Of a DNA stretch of 64,000 bases, positions 50,252 through 60,697 are shown one piece after another. The first letter of the stretch is position 1. Each line of letters begins with the position of its first letter. Origin of the DNA: Chitinophagaceae bacterium (lineage in GTDB: Bacteria; Bacteroidota; Bacteroidia; Chitinophagales; Chitinophagaceae); assembly GCA_022843585.1 (NCBI GenBank), contig JALHNJ010000006.1, positions 1 to 64,000 on the forward strand, given 5' to 3'. The notes under the pieces are model-generated. The model was given only the letters and a program-made list of their open reading frames with translations. It was not told where the DNA came from and made no database searches. Both the position numbers and the translations under genes were made by a program.

Positions 50252-51607
50252 TTAATAATCGTCGTTCAATGCAAAAACTGGTTTACGATACATCCATTGA
50301 CCACCTGTAAAATCAGGAAATTCTATTGTTTCATTTCCTTTTTCAACAGATAGTTCGCTCAAGGGTGTTACGGCACTCCATGCCGCAGCATCATATACAT
50401 CCATCGGAGTTGGCAATTTTCGTTTTACGGACTCAATAAAAGAATGAATAACAAAAAAATCCATTCCTCCATGTCCGGCACCTTGCGCATCGGCACCATA
50501 TTTTTTCCAAAGCGGATGATCGTACTGTTCCAGCCATTCTTTTGCACTATCCCACTGATGTGGCTTAGGTGATTTTCCTTCTATATAAATGCTTTTGTTT
50601 ACATCCATCCACAAACCATCAGTGCCCTGCACCCTAAAGCCAAGGGAATAAGGTCGTGGCAGGTTTGTATCATGTTGAAGTAAAATAGTTTCCCCGTTGG
50701 CACATCCAATTGAAGTAGTTACAACATCACCAAGTTTAAAATTGATTTTTGCATTAGGATGATCTGGACCGCATTTCTTTACAATATGATTATGCAAACC
50801 TCTTGCTTTAGATGAAAAAGAAGAAATATTGACAAAGCGGTTGCCCCTGTTAATATTTATATAATGAGCAATAGGCCCGATACCATGTGTAGGATAAAGG
50901 TCGCCGTTGCGATGAACGGAATGATGTGTTCTCCAACGGGCTTCGGTCCATGCTTTGTCTCCGAACTCACAACCATTTCCGTATGCATCAATTCCGTTAT
51001 TAAATTTCACATCCCGTAAATCATGCTGATAACCTCCCTGTAAATGTACTAACTCTCCAAATATCCCCTGACGAGCCATATTTAATACTGCCATTACATC
51101 ACGCCGATAACAAACGTTCTCCAGCATCATAACATGTGCTTTGTATTTTTCTGCCGCTTTAACTACATCCCAATGATCTTGCAGCGTAATTCCCAGCATT
51201 ACTTCGGTTCCTACATATTTTATTCCTGCCTCCAATGAAACAATAATCATTTCCTTATGCCATTCCCACGGAGTGGAAATTATTACGGTATCAATTCCTT
51301 TTGCCTCCAGCATTTTTTTCCAGCTATACAAATCACCAGTAAATACCTGTGGCATTTTTTTTCCGTTCTTGTTAATCATTTCTTTCGACCTGGTTAACAT
51401 TCTATCATCAATGTCACAAATAGCCACCACTTCCACGTCTTCTCTTCTGAGCAATAGGTTAAGATGATTTTGTCCCCGTAGCCCTACACCAATTAAAGCC
51501 ACTTTTACTTTAGCATCAGCATCATTAGCAAACAGCTTTGAAGTTGGTAATACGGCTATTGACGCCACGGCCATACCTGTTGCTTTTACAAAATCTTTCC
51601 GGTTCAT
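50252..51607 (-). CDS. Gfo/Idh/MocA-family protein, GH109-like alpha-N-acetylgalactosaminidase
   Basis: GH109 enzymes are NAD-dependent glycosidases that release terminal GalNAc. The protein has an N-terminal export signal (MNRKDFVKATGMAVASIAVL), the Rossmann motif ALIGVGLRGQNHLNLL, and the GH109-like segments STPWEWHKEM, GTEVMLGITLQDHW and GGYQHDLRDVK. Length is typical for the family. Members of the wider oxidoreductase family look similar, so GH109 is likely rather than proven. It is coupled to the NahK-like kinase gene. Confidence 0.8.
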   Translation of the reverse strand: MNRKDFVKATGMAVASIAVLPTSKLFANDADAKVKVALIGVGLRGQNHLNLLLRREDVEVVAICDIDDRMLTRSKEMINKNGKKMPQVFTGDLYSWKKMLEAKGIDTVIISTPWEWHKEMIIVSLEAGIKYVGTEVMLGITLQDHWDVVKAAEKYKAHVMMLENVCYRRDVMAVLNMARQGIFGELVHLQGGYQHDLRDVKFNNGIDAYGNGCEFGDKAWTEARWRTHHSVHRNGDLYPTHGIGPIAHYININRGNRFVNISSFSSKARGLHNHIVKKCGPDHPNAKINFKLGDVVTTSIGCANGETILLQHDTNLPRPYSLGFRVQGTDGLWMDVNKSIYIEGKSPKPHQWDSAKEWLEQYDHPLWKKYGADAQGAGHGGMDFFVIHSFIESVKRKLPTPMDVYDAAAWSAVTPLSELSVEKGNETIEFPDFTGGQWMYRKPVFALNDDY

Positions 51608-51750
51608 ATTAGCTTTTTAAAGTTGTATTATTATGAATGTCCAGTAATGAAAATAACTGAATAAAAAGTACATTATCAATGCAAACGAGTGCACAATATT
51701 TTAATAGCTAGTAACCAAGAAGTTTTGACAGTTAAATACTTTATTAAACA

Positions 51751-52878
51751 CTATTTAGCTGCAGCGTTATCAATATCCTTAACACAACGGAAACCGGTAT
51801 TTTCCAGGCCTGTATCAGGGCTACTTTTCATTCTACGAGCCACTCTGTACCCGCTGCAATAGCTATCATTACATAAAAAACTACCTCCTCGCAGTACTCT
51901 TTTAGTTGTGTACGGCTCTGCAGGGTCATTGCTTTTTGCAGGACCTTGGGGGTTTAATGTTGTCGTATTTTTCAACGTTTCATAATAGGCTGCATCATAG
52001 AAATCAGCACACCACTCCCAAACATTTCCTGCCATATCATATAGGCCGTAACCGTTAGGTGCATATCGTTTAGCCGGAGCGGCTGTAATAAAACCATCTT
52101 TCTTTTCATTATTGTAAGGAAAATTTCCTTCCCAACTATTCGTTTTTGCTTTTCCTTCATTCACATGTTCATTACCCCAAGGGTAATTATTATTGATTAG
52201 CCCACCCCTTGCGGCAAACTCCCACTCAGCTTCTGTTGGTAACCGCTTACCAGCCCATTTGCAATATGCCATGGCATCAAACCAACTTATATGCACAACC
52301 GGATAGTTTTCTTTTCCTTTAATATTGCTTGCCTTTCCTTGGGGATGTTTCCAATCAGCTCCGGGTTCCCACACCCACCATTGGCTTACGTCAGTAAGTG
52401 TTACAGGCCCACTTGTTTGTTTAAATACTAAGGATGCGGCTACTAATACACTATCAGGAGGCTTGAGAGTTCCCGGTTCAACTTGTTTTTTTAATTCTTC
52501 CCAATCCGGTTTCTTTTCAGCAGTAGAAATATAACCTGTGGCTTCAACAAATTTTTGATATTGTGCATTGGTTACTTCATTTACATCCATCCAGAAAGAT
52601 TTTATTTGTACCACATGCTTAGGCAACTCATCAGCGTATGCCTGATCATTATCTCCCCCCATCATAAAGCTACCACCAGAGATGTAAACCATACCAATAG
52701 TTGAGGTATCGCCTGAAGGAATAATTACTAAGCTATCTGCGGTTGGTGGCCTTACAGTAATATTAATGCAAGTATGAACCGTATCTGTATCAGTAATATT
52801 TTTCGTATCATATTGTTTGCCAACACAGGAAACAAAAAGACAAAAAATTACAAAGCTGTATAAACAGGACAAATGCAT
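51751..52878 (-). CDS. Formylglycine-generating-enzyme-like lipoprotein (SUMF1 family)
   Basis: FGE oxidises a cysteine of sulfatases to formylglycine. This 375-residue lipoprotein (signal ends in VSC) has the family's order: GGSFMMGGDN, HISWFDAMAYCKWAGKRLP, EAEWEFAARGG, MAGNVWEWCADFY and the C-terminal LRGGSFLCNDSYCSGYRVAR. Both copper-site cysteines (336 and 341) of the catalytic pair are present, unlike many SUMF1-domain proteins of other function. No sulfatase gene lies in the window. A gliding-motility GldK-type protein is the alternative, but the cysteine pair favours a true FGE. Confidence 0.85.
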   Translation of the reverse strand: MHLSCLYSFVIFCLFVSCVGKQYDTKNITDTDTVHTCINITVRPPTADSLVIIPSGDTSTIGMVYISGGSFMMGGDNDQAYADELPKHVVQIKSFWMDVNEVTNAQYQKFVEATGYISTAEKKPDWEELKKQVEPGTLKPPDSVLVAASLVFKQTSGPVTLTDVSQWWVWEPGADWKHPQGKASNIKGKENYPVVHISWFDAMAYCKWAGKRLPTEAEWEFAARGGLINNNYPWGNEHVNEGKAKTNSWEGNFPYNNEKKDGFITAAPAKRYAPNGYGLYDMAGNVWEWCADFYDAAYYETLKNTTTLNPQGPAKSNDPAEPYTTKRVLRGGSFLCNDSYCSGYRVARRMKSSPDTGLENTGFRCVKDIDNAAAK

Positions 52879-52900
52879 TACGTAAAGTTAACCGTTTACG

Positions 52901-53557
52901 CTATTTAGAAAAATTGTTACCGGCGCTAAAAGCCAACTCGCCAAAATACTGTGGCTGATGAAAATCCGGTTCTGCAGTTACGATTGGAGACCAAACTATA
53001 TAATGTGGTTGCAAAAGTTTATCACCACATTTATAAAAATTAGCCCGGCATTGCCTGCTTCTGATGTCAACAATCTGATGATGCATAAAAGTTTCAACTG
53101 GTATTAATACGGTTAATTCCCATATGTAAAAATCATCCTTAATATACTTAATAAATGTTTCTGTCACTATTTTTTCAATCGCAGACAAAGGAAGAAATTT
53201 TCTAAGCTCTCTACTCTTTCCAAACTCTGCCAGTTTAGTTCCAATACAGTTAAACTCAAAATTATAATATCCAATATCATCAAAAGCGATAAAAAATTCT
53301 ACGCAGCTATCTTCATACACAGGAGAGTTTATGACTGTATTTATAGCTCGGATATTTTTTTCCCTTACTTTGAATTTTAATAACACATGTTTATCTGATC
53401 CTGCTATCGAAAAGCAGACAGACACTTTACTTTTATATGCCGGCCAGGGAAAACAATCAATTGTGTGTGCTGGCAATTGATCTAACTGCAAAGAAATTAC
53501 AGAAATGTCATTGCCAGAGGAAGAAGTGGCCAGAAATGGTGCTACTAACGATTTCAT
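52901..53557 (-). CDS. CBM9-like carbohydrate-binding protein
   Basis: A 218-residue protein without signal peptide. The beta-sandwich pattern (LLKFKVREKNIRAINT, VYEDSCVEFFIAFD, YYNFEFNCIGTKLAEFGK, YIWELTVLIPVETF) resembles CBM9-type domains found in xylan-linked proteins. It precedes the FGE-like gene by 22 bases on the same strand and follows the symporter gene after a 212-base gap. A role in binding a sugar or glycan is inference. Confidence 0.65.
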   Translation of the reverse strand: MKSLVAPFLATSSSGNDISVISLQLDQLPAHTIDCFPWPAYKSKVSVCFSIAGSDKHVLLKFKVREKNIRAINTVINSPVYEDSCVEFFIAFDDIGYYNFEFNCIGTKLAEFGKSRELRKFLPLSAIEKIVTETFIKYIKDDFYIWELTVLIPVETFMHHQIVDIRSRQCRANFYKCGDKLLQPHYIVWSPIVTAEPDFHQPQYFGELAFSAGNNFSK

Positions 53558-53769
53558 TAATAGCTAAGCTATGAAATTAGCAGGAATGAATATTTTTCAA
53601 TCACCTATTGTTTTTTTGGTAGCTATACCTAATTGCGAGAAGTAAATAAATAAGCCGCACTCCAGACCATAATATCTTTCTCCCTTGTGGATATAATGAT
53701 GTGAATCATTAGGTTTAAACCAAGGAATTGTTTTATGCTTCGACTTTTATAATGTTTACTTAAGCTACC

Positions 53770-55407
53770 CTATCCTCTAAAATAAATTAAAACACCAATT
53801 ACAATAGCTGCCAGTAATACAGATACAACAACATCCCATTTACTGTAACTGTTTCTTGCTTCTGCTTTTTGCGCTGGCGATAGGGTTCCCCACGTCAATC
53901 CTTTAATTTTTTCAAAATCCGGCTTGTCGGTAGCGAGACTTACAACAGAACAAACCACCACACAGGCGATGAACATATAAATAGCCATATGTGCAAAGTT
54001 GATAATGGCTAGTTGAGCAAACGGGCCAGAAGCTCCATCAATCAACACTCCTCCATTCGTGTACATTAACTCACAAACTATTCTTATAGTAGCCATCAGC
54101 AAACCAAAGAGCAGAGTTGCGATGGCACCTTTCGCATTTATCCGTTTCCATAAAATTCCTAATAAGAATACAGCGGTAATCGGTGGTGCTATGTATGCCT
54201 GCACACTTTGCAGGTATTGATATAAAACACCTCCGCCAATCTTTTGCATAATAGGAATCCATAACATTCCCAGCACAACGACAATACCCGTAGCGATGCG
54301 ACCGGTGCGGACCAGTTTTGCTTCCGGTGTATCAGGATACATTTTCTTGAAAATATCAACTGTAAATAATGTGGAAGCTGAATTAAAAACAGATGCTAAT
54401 GAACTCATTAATGCAGCCATCAACCCTCCAGCAACCAGTCCTTTTAAGCCTGCGGGTAAAAGATATTTTACTAATGTTGGAAAAACTTCATCACTTTTTC
54501 CAAAGGTGATTAATCCCTTTTTCTTTAATGCAAAGGCGATAATGCCAGGTATTAAAAAAATGAAAATTGGAGCAAGTTTTAAATAGGCACCGAAAATAGC
54601 ACCTCTTCTTCCAATTTTAATATTATTGGCGGCCAGTGTACGTTGAACAATGTACTGATCCGTACACCAATACCAGATACCGACAATGGTACCGCCAATA
54701 AGCATTCCTGTCCATGGAAATTGTTTGTCTGATGAAGGCCGCCACATATTAAAATGATCACTACCCGCTGTAGCTTTTAATTCGCTCCACCCACCCACAG
54801 CATTTAAACCCATTATTGTAATAATCATCGCTCCCAACAACAGAATTATTGTTTGGAACGCTTCTGTATAAACAACAGCCCTCATGCCCCCAATAATAGT
54901 GTAGGCACCGGTAACAACAACTATACCTATTGCTCCTTCCAAAAACCCGATTCCTAATAATTGAGAAACAACTATTCCACCTGCGTAAATGGTAACAGAT
55001 ACTTTTGTCAATACATAACCCGCAATAGAAAACAACGATAAAAACCATCTTGATCTTCCATCAAATCTTTTTTCTAAAAATTCCGGCATTGTAAAAACAC
55101 CACTCCGCATATAAAAAGGAAGAAAGAACCACCCTAATAATAATACAATCCATGCATGTAATTCATAATGGGCCATCGGCATTCCTGATTCTGCACCAGT
55201 TCCGGCAAGTCCCACTACATGTTCTGAGCCGATATTTGAAGCAAAAATAGATGCGCCTATAACAAACCAACCTACATTTCTTCCTGCCAGAAAATACTCT
55301 TCCGTAGTATTATTTTTTTGGCGGGTTACCCACCAGGCAATACCAAGAAGAATTGCAAAATATCCACCAAGTACGATCCAGTCAAGCAGTTGAAGTGAAT
55401 TACTCAT
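53770..55407 (-). CDS. Sodium/sugar symporter (SGLT/SSS family)
   Basis: A 545-residue transporter with about 13-14 helices. SSS family features: VLGGYFAILLGIAWWVTRQK, EYFLAGRNVGWFVIGASIFASNI and GLMAALMSSLASVFNSASTL with the conserved sodium-site GLMAALMSSL. Its position after xylA and galM makes xylose (or a xylo-oligosaccharide) the likely substrate. It follows galM by 11 bases. Confidence 0.93.
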   Translation of the reverse strand: MSNSLQLLDWIVLGGYFAILLGIAWWVTRQKNNTTEEYFLAGRNVGWFVIGASIFASNIGSEHVVGLAGTGAESGMPMAHYELHAWIVLLLGWFFLPFYMRSGVFTMPEFLEKRFDGRSRWFLSLFSIAGYVLTKVSVTIYAGGIVVSQLLGIGFLEGAIGIVVVTGAYTIIGGMRAVVYTEAFQTIILLLGAMIITIMGLNAVGGWSELKATAGSDHFNMWRPSSDKQFPWTGMLIGGTIVGIWYWCTDQYIVQRTLAANNIKIGRRGAIFGAYLKLAPIFIFLIPGIIAFALKKKGLITFGKSDEVFPTLVKYLLPAGLKGLVAGGLMAALMSSLASVFNSASTLFTVDIFKKMYPDTPEAKLVRTGRIATGIVVVLGMLWIPIMQKIGGGVLYQYLQSVQAYIAPPITAVFLLGILWKRINAKGAIATLLFGLLMATIRIVCELMYTNGGVLIDGASGPFAQLAIINFAHMAIYMFIACVVVCSVVSLATDKPDFEKIKGLTWGTLSPAQKAEARNSYSKWDVVVSVLLAAIVIGVLIYFRG

Positions 55408-55418
55408 TTGCTATTGCT

Positions 55419-56456
55419 TTAATTTTTGTTTAAGTGCTCAAAGCTATAAATCGTTTTATGATTGTAGACTTCTCCCGGAGCTAGAACTGTATTAGGGAAA
55501 TTAGAATGATTGGGGCTATCCGGGAAATGCTGGGCTTCCAGGCAAAGACCTGCATATTGCTGATAGTCTTTACCCTTTTTAGTTCCGGGATAATTACCCT
55601 TTAAATGGTAGCCATTGTAAAAATGAATACCTGGCTTTGTTGTCAGCACTGTCATTTCTCTTCCACTTTTACTATGAAATAATTTTGCAGCTTCCATCAA
55701 TTTACCATTATTATTTTTTAAGACCCAGGTCTGGTCATAGCCATTCAAATTACTACTAAGTTTCTTTGTTTCTCTGAAATCCAGTTGCGTATTTAATACT
55801 TCAACCAGGTTTCCTGTAGGAATATTGTCGGTACCTACTTCTACAAAATAATCTGCATTCAAACTTAACTCATGTTCTTTTATATTTAAGTCATCGCTGC
55901 CTGACAGATTAAAATAACAATGGCTGGTAAGATTAACAGGGGTAGCTTTATCAGTAGTTGCAGTATATTCAATATGCAATGCATTTCTAACTAAACGATA
56001 GCTCACTGCTACTTTCATATTGCCGGGAAACCCTTCTTCCCCATCTTTACTATTATACATAAATGTTACGCCGTTTCCGTCTGAAAGGATTTCGGCATCC
56101 CAATATACTTTATCAAACCCTTTAAACCCACCATGCAAGCAACTAATTCCATTATTACCCGCCAGTTTATACTCACTCCCGTTAATCATGAAACTGGCAT
56201 TGGCAATTCGATTGGCATAGCGGCCGCAGACGCCACCAAAATAATAGTCCCCGGCATTAATATATCCACTTAATGATTCAAAGCCTAAAACAATATCTGC
56301 TAATGAACCATTTTTATCGGGAATAATAATATTGGTGATTGTAGCCCCATAATTTATTACACCCACTTGCATACCCGAATCCCCGGTAATGGTGTACTTA
56401 TTTACTTGCTTTCCTTCATATTCACCAAATGGTTGTACAGTTATTTTTACTGCCAT
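55419..56456 (-). CDS. galM: Aldose 1-epimerase (mutarotase)
   Basis: A 345-residue GalM-family enzyme that interconverts alpha and beta aldoses. Visible motifs: VINYGATITNIIIPDKNG, GGVCGRYANRIANASF, NLTSHCYFNLSG (catalytic His) and LCLEAQHFPDSPNHSNFP (catalytic Glu). The gene abuts xylA by overlapping a single base, so it feeds the beta/alpha xylose needed by the isomerase. Confidence 0.95.
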   Translation of the reverse strand: MAVKITVQPFGEYEGKQVNKYTITGDSGMQVGVINYGATITNIIIPDKNGSLADIVLGFESLSGYINAGDYYFGGVCGRYANRIANASFMINGSEYKLAGNNGISCLHGGFKGFDKVYWDAEILSDGNGVTFMYNSKDGEEGFPGNMKVAVSYRLVRNALHIEYTATTDKATPVNLTSHCYFNLSGSDDLNIKEHELSLNADYFVEVGTDNIPTGNLVEVLNTQLDFRETKKLSSNLNGYDQTWVLKNNNGKLMEAAKLFHSKSGREMTVLTTKPGIHFYNGYHLKGNYPGTKKGKDYQQYAGLCLEAQHFPDSPNHSNFPNTVLAPGEVYNHKTIYSFEHLNKN

Positions 56457-57784
56457 CAGATAAACCGGTTAATAATATTCTCTAAATGCTCCTGCTTGCC
56501 ACTTTTTACAGCTGGTTCGCCATTTTCAATTGCATAGGCTCTCAAATCTTCTAACGACAATTTTCCATTTTCAAAGTCCTTTCCTTTGCCGCTATCAAAA
56601 CTTGCATACCGTTCGGATCGTATTTTTTTATAATCAGATTGTTGCAAAATATTATCAGCCGTAATCAATCCTCTGGCAAATGTGTCAATGCCCCCAATAT
56701 GTGCATGAAACAGATCTTCCATATCTGTGGAATTACGTCGAATTTTTGCATCGAAATTAATTCCACCACCTTTGAAACCACCGGCTTCTAATATTACTAA
56801 CATCGCCTCAGTTATTTCATTCAGATCATTAGGGAACTGGTCAGTGTCCCAGCCATTTTGGTAATCGCCCCGGTTGGCATCAATACTTCCTAATAAACCG
56901 GTATCAGCAGCCACTTGTAATTCATGGGTAAACGTATGACCTGCTAAGGTGGCATGGTTAACTTCTATGTTCAGACTAAAATCATTCAACAGATCATGCT
57001 GACGTAAAAAGCCGATCACTGTCTCACAATCATAATCATACTGATGTTTGGAAGGTTCACATGGTTTAGGTTCGATAAAGAATTGTCCTTTGAAACCATT
57101 TTTTCTTGCATAATCTTTTGCCGTATGCAGGAACCTGGCCAAATGCTCTTTCTCTCTTTTCATATTGGTGTTCAGCAAACTCATGTACCCTTCTCTTCCA
57201 CCCCAGAATACATAGTTTTCACCACCCAATGCTATCGTTGCATCCAATGCAGCTTTTACCTGTGCCGCACCATGTGCAAGCACATGAAAGTCGGGATTGG
57301 TAGAAGCACCATTCATGTATCGCCTGTTTGAAAATAAGTTGGCCGTACCCCACAGCAATTTTACGCCGCTAGCAGCTTGCTTCTCACCCAGGTATTTTGT
57401 AATGGCTTGTAATCTTCTTTCATTTTCATTGATATCATTTGTATAATCAACAGCATCTACATCATGAAAACAATAATAGGGCAATCCCAACTTCGTAATA
57501 AATTCAAACGCAGCATCCGCTTTATCTTTTGCTCTTTCTACGGCATCCTTTTTTTCATCCCATGGAAAAATATGCGTTGGCTCACCAAATGGATCACCTC
57601 CATTTCCACAGAAGCTATGCCAGTACGCACAAGCGAAACGCAACCACTCCTTCATGGATTTGCCTGCCACCAATTTGTTTTCTTCATACCAGCGATACGC
57701 TAATGGATTATCTGTATCCTTACCTTCATACTTAATTGCAGGTATTCCTTTAAAAAATTCTTTTTGTCCAAGAGTAATTGCCAT
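56456..57784 (-). CDS. xylA: Xylose isomerase
   Basis: A 442-residue enzyme converting xylose to xylulose. Active-site motifs are present in order: [12 protein letters not shown] (catalytic His/Asp), [18 protein letters not shown] (metal-binding Glu and Lys) and [15 protein letters not shown]. Size is typical for class II xylose isomerases. It follows xylB by 27 bases and precedes galM. Confidence 0.97.
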   Translation of the reverse strand: MAITLGQKEFFKGIPAIKYEGKDTDNPLAYRWYEENKLVAGKSMKEWLRFACAYWHSFCGNGGDPFGEPTHIFPWDEKKDAVERAKDKADAAFEFITKLGLPYYCFHDVDAVDYTNDINENERRLQAITKYLGEKQAASGVKLLWGTANLFSNRRYMNGASTNPDFHVLAHGAAQVKAALDATIALGGENYVFWGGREGYMSLLNTNMKREKEHLARFLHTAKDYARKNGFKGQFFIEPKPCEPSKHQYDYDCETVIGFLRQHDLLNDFSLNIEVNHATLAGHTFTHELQVAADTGLLGSIDANRGDYQNGWDTDQFPNDLNEITEAMLVILEAGGFKGGGINFDAKIRRNSTDMEDLFHAHIGGIDTFARGLITADNILQQSDYKKIRSERYASFDSGKGKDFENGKLSLEDLRAYAIENGEPAVKSGKQEHLENIINRFI

Positions 57785-57811
57785 TTTTTTGTTTTAAATG
57801 TGGTTAAATAA

Positions 57812-59329
57812 TCAGGATAAACTCAATGACAAAGCATTCGTCTTATCTATTTTCTCCAGTTGATCTTTCAAAAGCAATTTCCATGCTTCATAAAGGTCTT
57901 CATATTTACTATTTTTAGCAGGAAGCACTGTTCCCGATGACTTCCTTTTTTTTGCTGCTTCAGCTGCGCTGGAATAATAACCGGCACCAATACCGGCACC
58001 GATACCGGCACCATAACTGCCATCGCCTTCATAAAATTCTACGGCCAGATTATTGACGGCGGCAAATGCATTAGTAAAGACATCACTCAAAAATAAATTT
58101 GCCTTACCGGCTCTTACTACCGAAGGGTTAATTCCATTGTCCCGCATAATATCAAGTCCGTACCGAAATGAAAAAGCTATTCCTTCCTGCACCGCTCTTA
58201 CCAAATGTGCGGAGGTATGAATATTAAAATCAAGATTGTGAATATGAGAACCAATAATATGATTATTAAAAACTCGTTCTGAACCATTACCAAATGGCAA
58301 GGTCATTAGTCCATCCGAACCTATAGGAATGTTTGCAGCAGCATCATTAAGCCCTGCATATGTTGTGTTCATTCCGGTTAAATTTTTAATCCACCGATTG
58401 AAAATTCCAGTTCCATTTATACATAGCAATACGCCGATCCTTCTTTGCTGTTCACTATAATTTACATGTGCAAAACTGTTGATTCGGGATTGCTGATCAT
58501 AACACAGCTCATCGCTCACTCCATAAATAACTCCCGATGTACCGGCAGTAGTGGCGACCTCTCCTGGCTCCAATACATTTAATGAAAGTGCGTTATTAGG
58601 TTGGTCACCGGCTTTATACGAAACAGGTATTCCTTTTTTCAACGATAACCGGGAAGCAACTGTGTCTTTTAAATATCCATGCGAAGCAAACAACGGATGA
58701 ATGGCAGGAAATAATTTTTTGTCAAATCCAAAATAGTTTAGCACATCTGCTGACAAGCTATTGGTTTTAAAATCCCAGAAAATCCCTTCTGACAACGCAG
58801 AAATAGTAGTAGTAACATCTCCGGTCATTTTCATAGCAATGAAATCGCCGGGCAGCATTGCTTTATCTATTTTTTTATAAACAGCCGGCTCATTTTCTTT
58901 TACCCAGGCTAATTTACTTGCCGTAAAATTTCCGGGAGAATTCAATAAATGAGCTAATGATTTTTCTTCGCCAATTTCATGAAAGGCTTTATCACCAATT
59001 TCCACAGCCCTGCTATCACACCAAATGATTGAATTACGCAACACATGCTGATCTTTATCTATCAACACCAAACCGTGCATTTGATAGGCAATGCCTATCG
59101 CCCCAATACCAAGTGGGTCATATTTTTCGGTGGAATGACATTTTAAGATCGCCTGCTTCACATTTTCCCACCATTGATCGGGACTTTGCTCGGCCCAACC
59201 ATGATGTGCAGAAATGATCTCAGCTTCTGTCTCCGGATAATGAGCAGCTGCCACCGTAGTCTGGGTAACTGCGTCTACCACAGAAACCTTAACTGAAGAT
59301 GTTCCAAGATCAATTCCCAATAGTAGCAT
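57812..59329 (-). CDS. xylB: Xylulokinase
   Basis: A 505-residue FGGY-family kinase that phosphorylates xylulose. It shows the phosphate-1 motif LGIDLGTSSVKVSVVD, QMHGLVLIDKD, substrate/ATP site features including GDQPNNALSLNV and GTSGVIYG. It is first in the xylB-xylA-galM-symporter operon on the minus strand, with about 120 bases to the xylanase gene upstream. Confidence 0.95.
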   Translation of the reverse strand: MLLLGIDLGTSSVKVSVVDAVTQTTVAAAHYPETEAEIISAHHGWAEQSPDQWWENVKQAILKCHSTEKYDPLGIGAIGIAYQMHGLVLIDKDQHVLRNSIIWCDSRAVEIGDKAFHEIGEEKSLAHLLNSPGNFTASKLAWVKENEPAVYKKIDKAMLPGDFIAMKMTGDVTTTISALSEGIFWDFKTNSLSADVLNYFGFDKKLFPAIHPLFASHGYLKDTVASRLSLKKGIPVSYKAGDQPNNALSLNVLEPGEVATTAGTSGVIYGVSDELCYDQQSRINSFAHVNYSEQQRRIGVLLCINGTGIFNRWIKNLTGMNTTYAGLNDAAANIPIGSDGLMTLPFGNGSERVFNNHIIGSHIHNLDFNIHTSAHLVRAVQEGIAFSFRYGLDIMRDNGINPSVVRAGKANLFLSDVFTNAFAAVNNLAVEFYEGDGSYGAGIGAGIGAGYYSSAAEAAKKRKSSGTVLPAKNSKYEDLYEAWKLLLKDQLEKIDKTNALSLSLS

Positions 59330-59372
59330 TTATAAATAAAATTTTTATCGAATTTAATGTAAAGTTTAAAAG

Positions 59373-59400
59373 AGGAAAGGTGAAAGAATTCACCCTTCCT
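59373..59400 (-). terminator. Terminator-like hairpin after the xylanase gene
   Basis: AGGAA and GGTGAA (59373-59384) pair with TTCACC and TTCCT (59389-59400), with a bulged base on each side. On the minus strand CTTTTAAA follows. It probably ends the xylanase transcript before xylB. Confidence 0.5.
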
Positions 59401-59449
59401 TTCGATTGCTATACGAACTGCTCTGCGAGAAAAATTGTAAATAATAAGA

Positions 59450-60565
59450 TCATAGCTTTAATCCACTAACAAAAAGGTTAAATGCCGGTTTCTTATTATA
59501 ATCAGCATCAAACAAACAGGGAAAATCATTCTGTCCCATGCTGGTAACTATCCAACTGTCAGCATCAGTCACATTCCATACAGTAATCCCATAGCGTTGT
59601 GCTACGGGTACGTTATTTCTATACGACTGAGCTACATATTTATATTTTTGTGCTTGCTGCTCCAATAATGCCGGAGTTATAGTAAACGGACTGACGTTTC
59701 CCGGATTAATCCTGACATCCAACTCCGATACATGCACCTGCAATCCTGTGGCAGCAAGTTGAGCAAACATATTATCAATATTGGTGTCAGGCGTATTAAT
59801 ACTGATATGCATTTGCGTGGCAATTCCATGTAACGGTACGGCAGCAGCCTTTAGCTGGTTTACCAATGCAATAGTTGCACTTAGTTTTGCAGGGCTCGAT
59901 TCAAGATTATAATCATTGATAAATAATACAGCAGTAGGATCTGCAGCATGGGCATAATTGAATGCATCCGCTATGTAGGAAGAGCCCAATACCGAGTACC
60001 AATAAAAAGCATCGTTAGTGCTGGTTCCTGTTCTAAAATTACCAGTTTCGTCAACCACTTCATTTACCACATCCCATGCCTTTATTTTTCCTTTATATCT
60101 CGTAACTACTGTAGTGATCCAATCCTGCATGGCATTTTTTACCAATACAGGATTTAAAGCACTTCCTGAAGATGTCAATGATCGTAAATAGTTTCCATTA
60201 TTATTTTGGTGCCATACCAATGTGTGCCCATATACTTCAAGACCTGCAGCCTGGGCAATGCTCACCAATTCATCGGAATTAGTAAAATTATACATTCCAT
60301 TGTTCTGCACATTAGCAGCATGTTTCATTTGATATTCAAATGTTACTCTGTCAAAATGTTTTTTAACAACTTTTGAGTAGGTCAAATTATTTTTCATGAG
60401 GTTGTAGTTGATAGCTACACCTGTTGTAAATGAAGTAGATTCTTTTATAGTGGTATTATCCGGTGGTGGGGGTGGAAAATCTGACGAATCGCTTTTTTTG
60501 CAAGAAGCGATAACAATCACTACTGCAAAAAAAACAAACCACTTATAATTAATTACTCCCCGCAT
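59450..60565 (-). CDS. GH10 endo-beta-1,4-xylanase lipoprotein
   Basis: A 371-residue lipoprotein (signal ends in VIASC, then a Pro-rich linker) of glycoside hydrolase family 10. Visible are YGHTLVWHQNN, the acid/base Glu in KAWDVVNEVVDE (about residue 168) and the nucleophile in HVSELDVRINPG (about residue 280), plus GITVWNVTDADSW. It cuts the xylan backbone on the cell surface, releasing fragments for the SusCD transporter. It stands between SusD and xylB. Confidence 0.94.
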   Translation of the reverse strand: MRGVINYKWFVFFAVVIVIASCKKSDSSDFPPPPPDNTTIKESTSFTTGVAINYNLMKNNLTYSKVVKKHFDRVTFEYQMKHAANVQNNGMYNFTNSDELVSIAQAAGLEVYGHTLVWHQNNNGNYLRSLTSSGSALNPVLVKNAMQDWITTVVTRYKGKIKAWDVVNEVVDETGNFRTGTSTNDAFYWYSVLGSSYIADAFNYAHAADPTAVLFINDYNLESSPAKLSATIALVNQLKAAAVPLHGIATQMHISINTPDTNIDNMFAQLAATGLQVHVSELDVRINPGNVSPFTITPALLEQQAQKYKYVAQSYRNNVPVAQRYGITVWNVTDADSWIVTSMGQNDFPCLFDADYNKKPAFNLFVSGLKL

Positions 60566-60625
60566 TCAAAAAATGTTACCTCATTAGTATATTAATCAAG
60601 CATTATTCCTTTCCATAGAAATTTA

Positions 60626-60663
60626 AAAAACCGGGAATAATTGAAAACTTATTCCCGGTTTTT
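60626..60663. terminator. Strong bidirectional terminator after susD
   Basis: AAAAACCGGGAATAA (60626-60640) pairs perfectly with TTATTCCCGGTTTTT (60649-60663) around an eight-base loop. It separates the SusCD pair from the xylanase gene, which should therefore have its own promoter or be attenuated. Confidence 0.8.
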
Positions 60664-60697
60664 ATTTTAACCATATAACCTTAGGAATGTTTATTTT

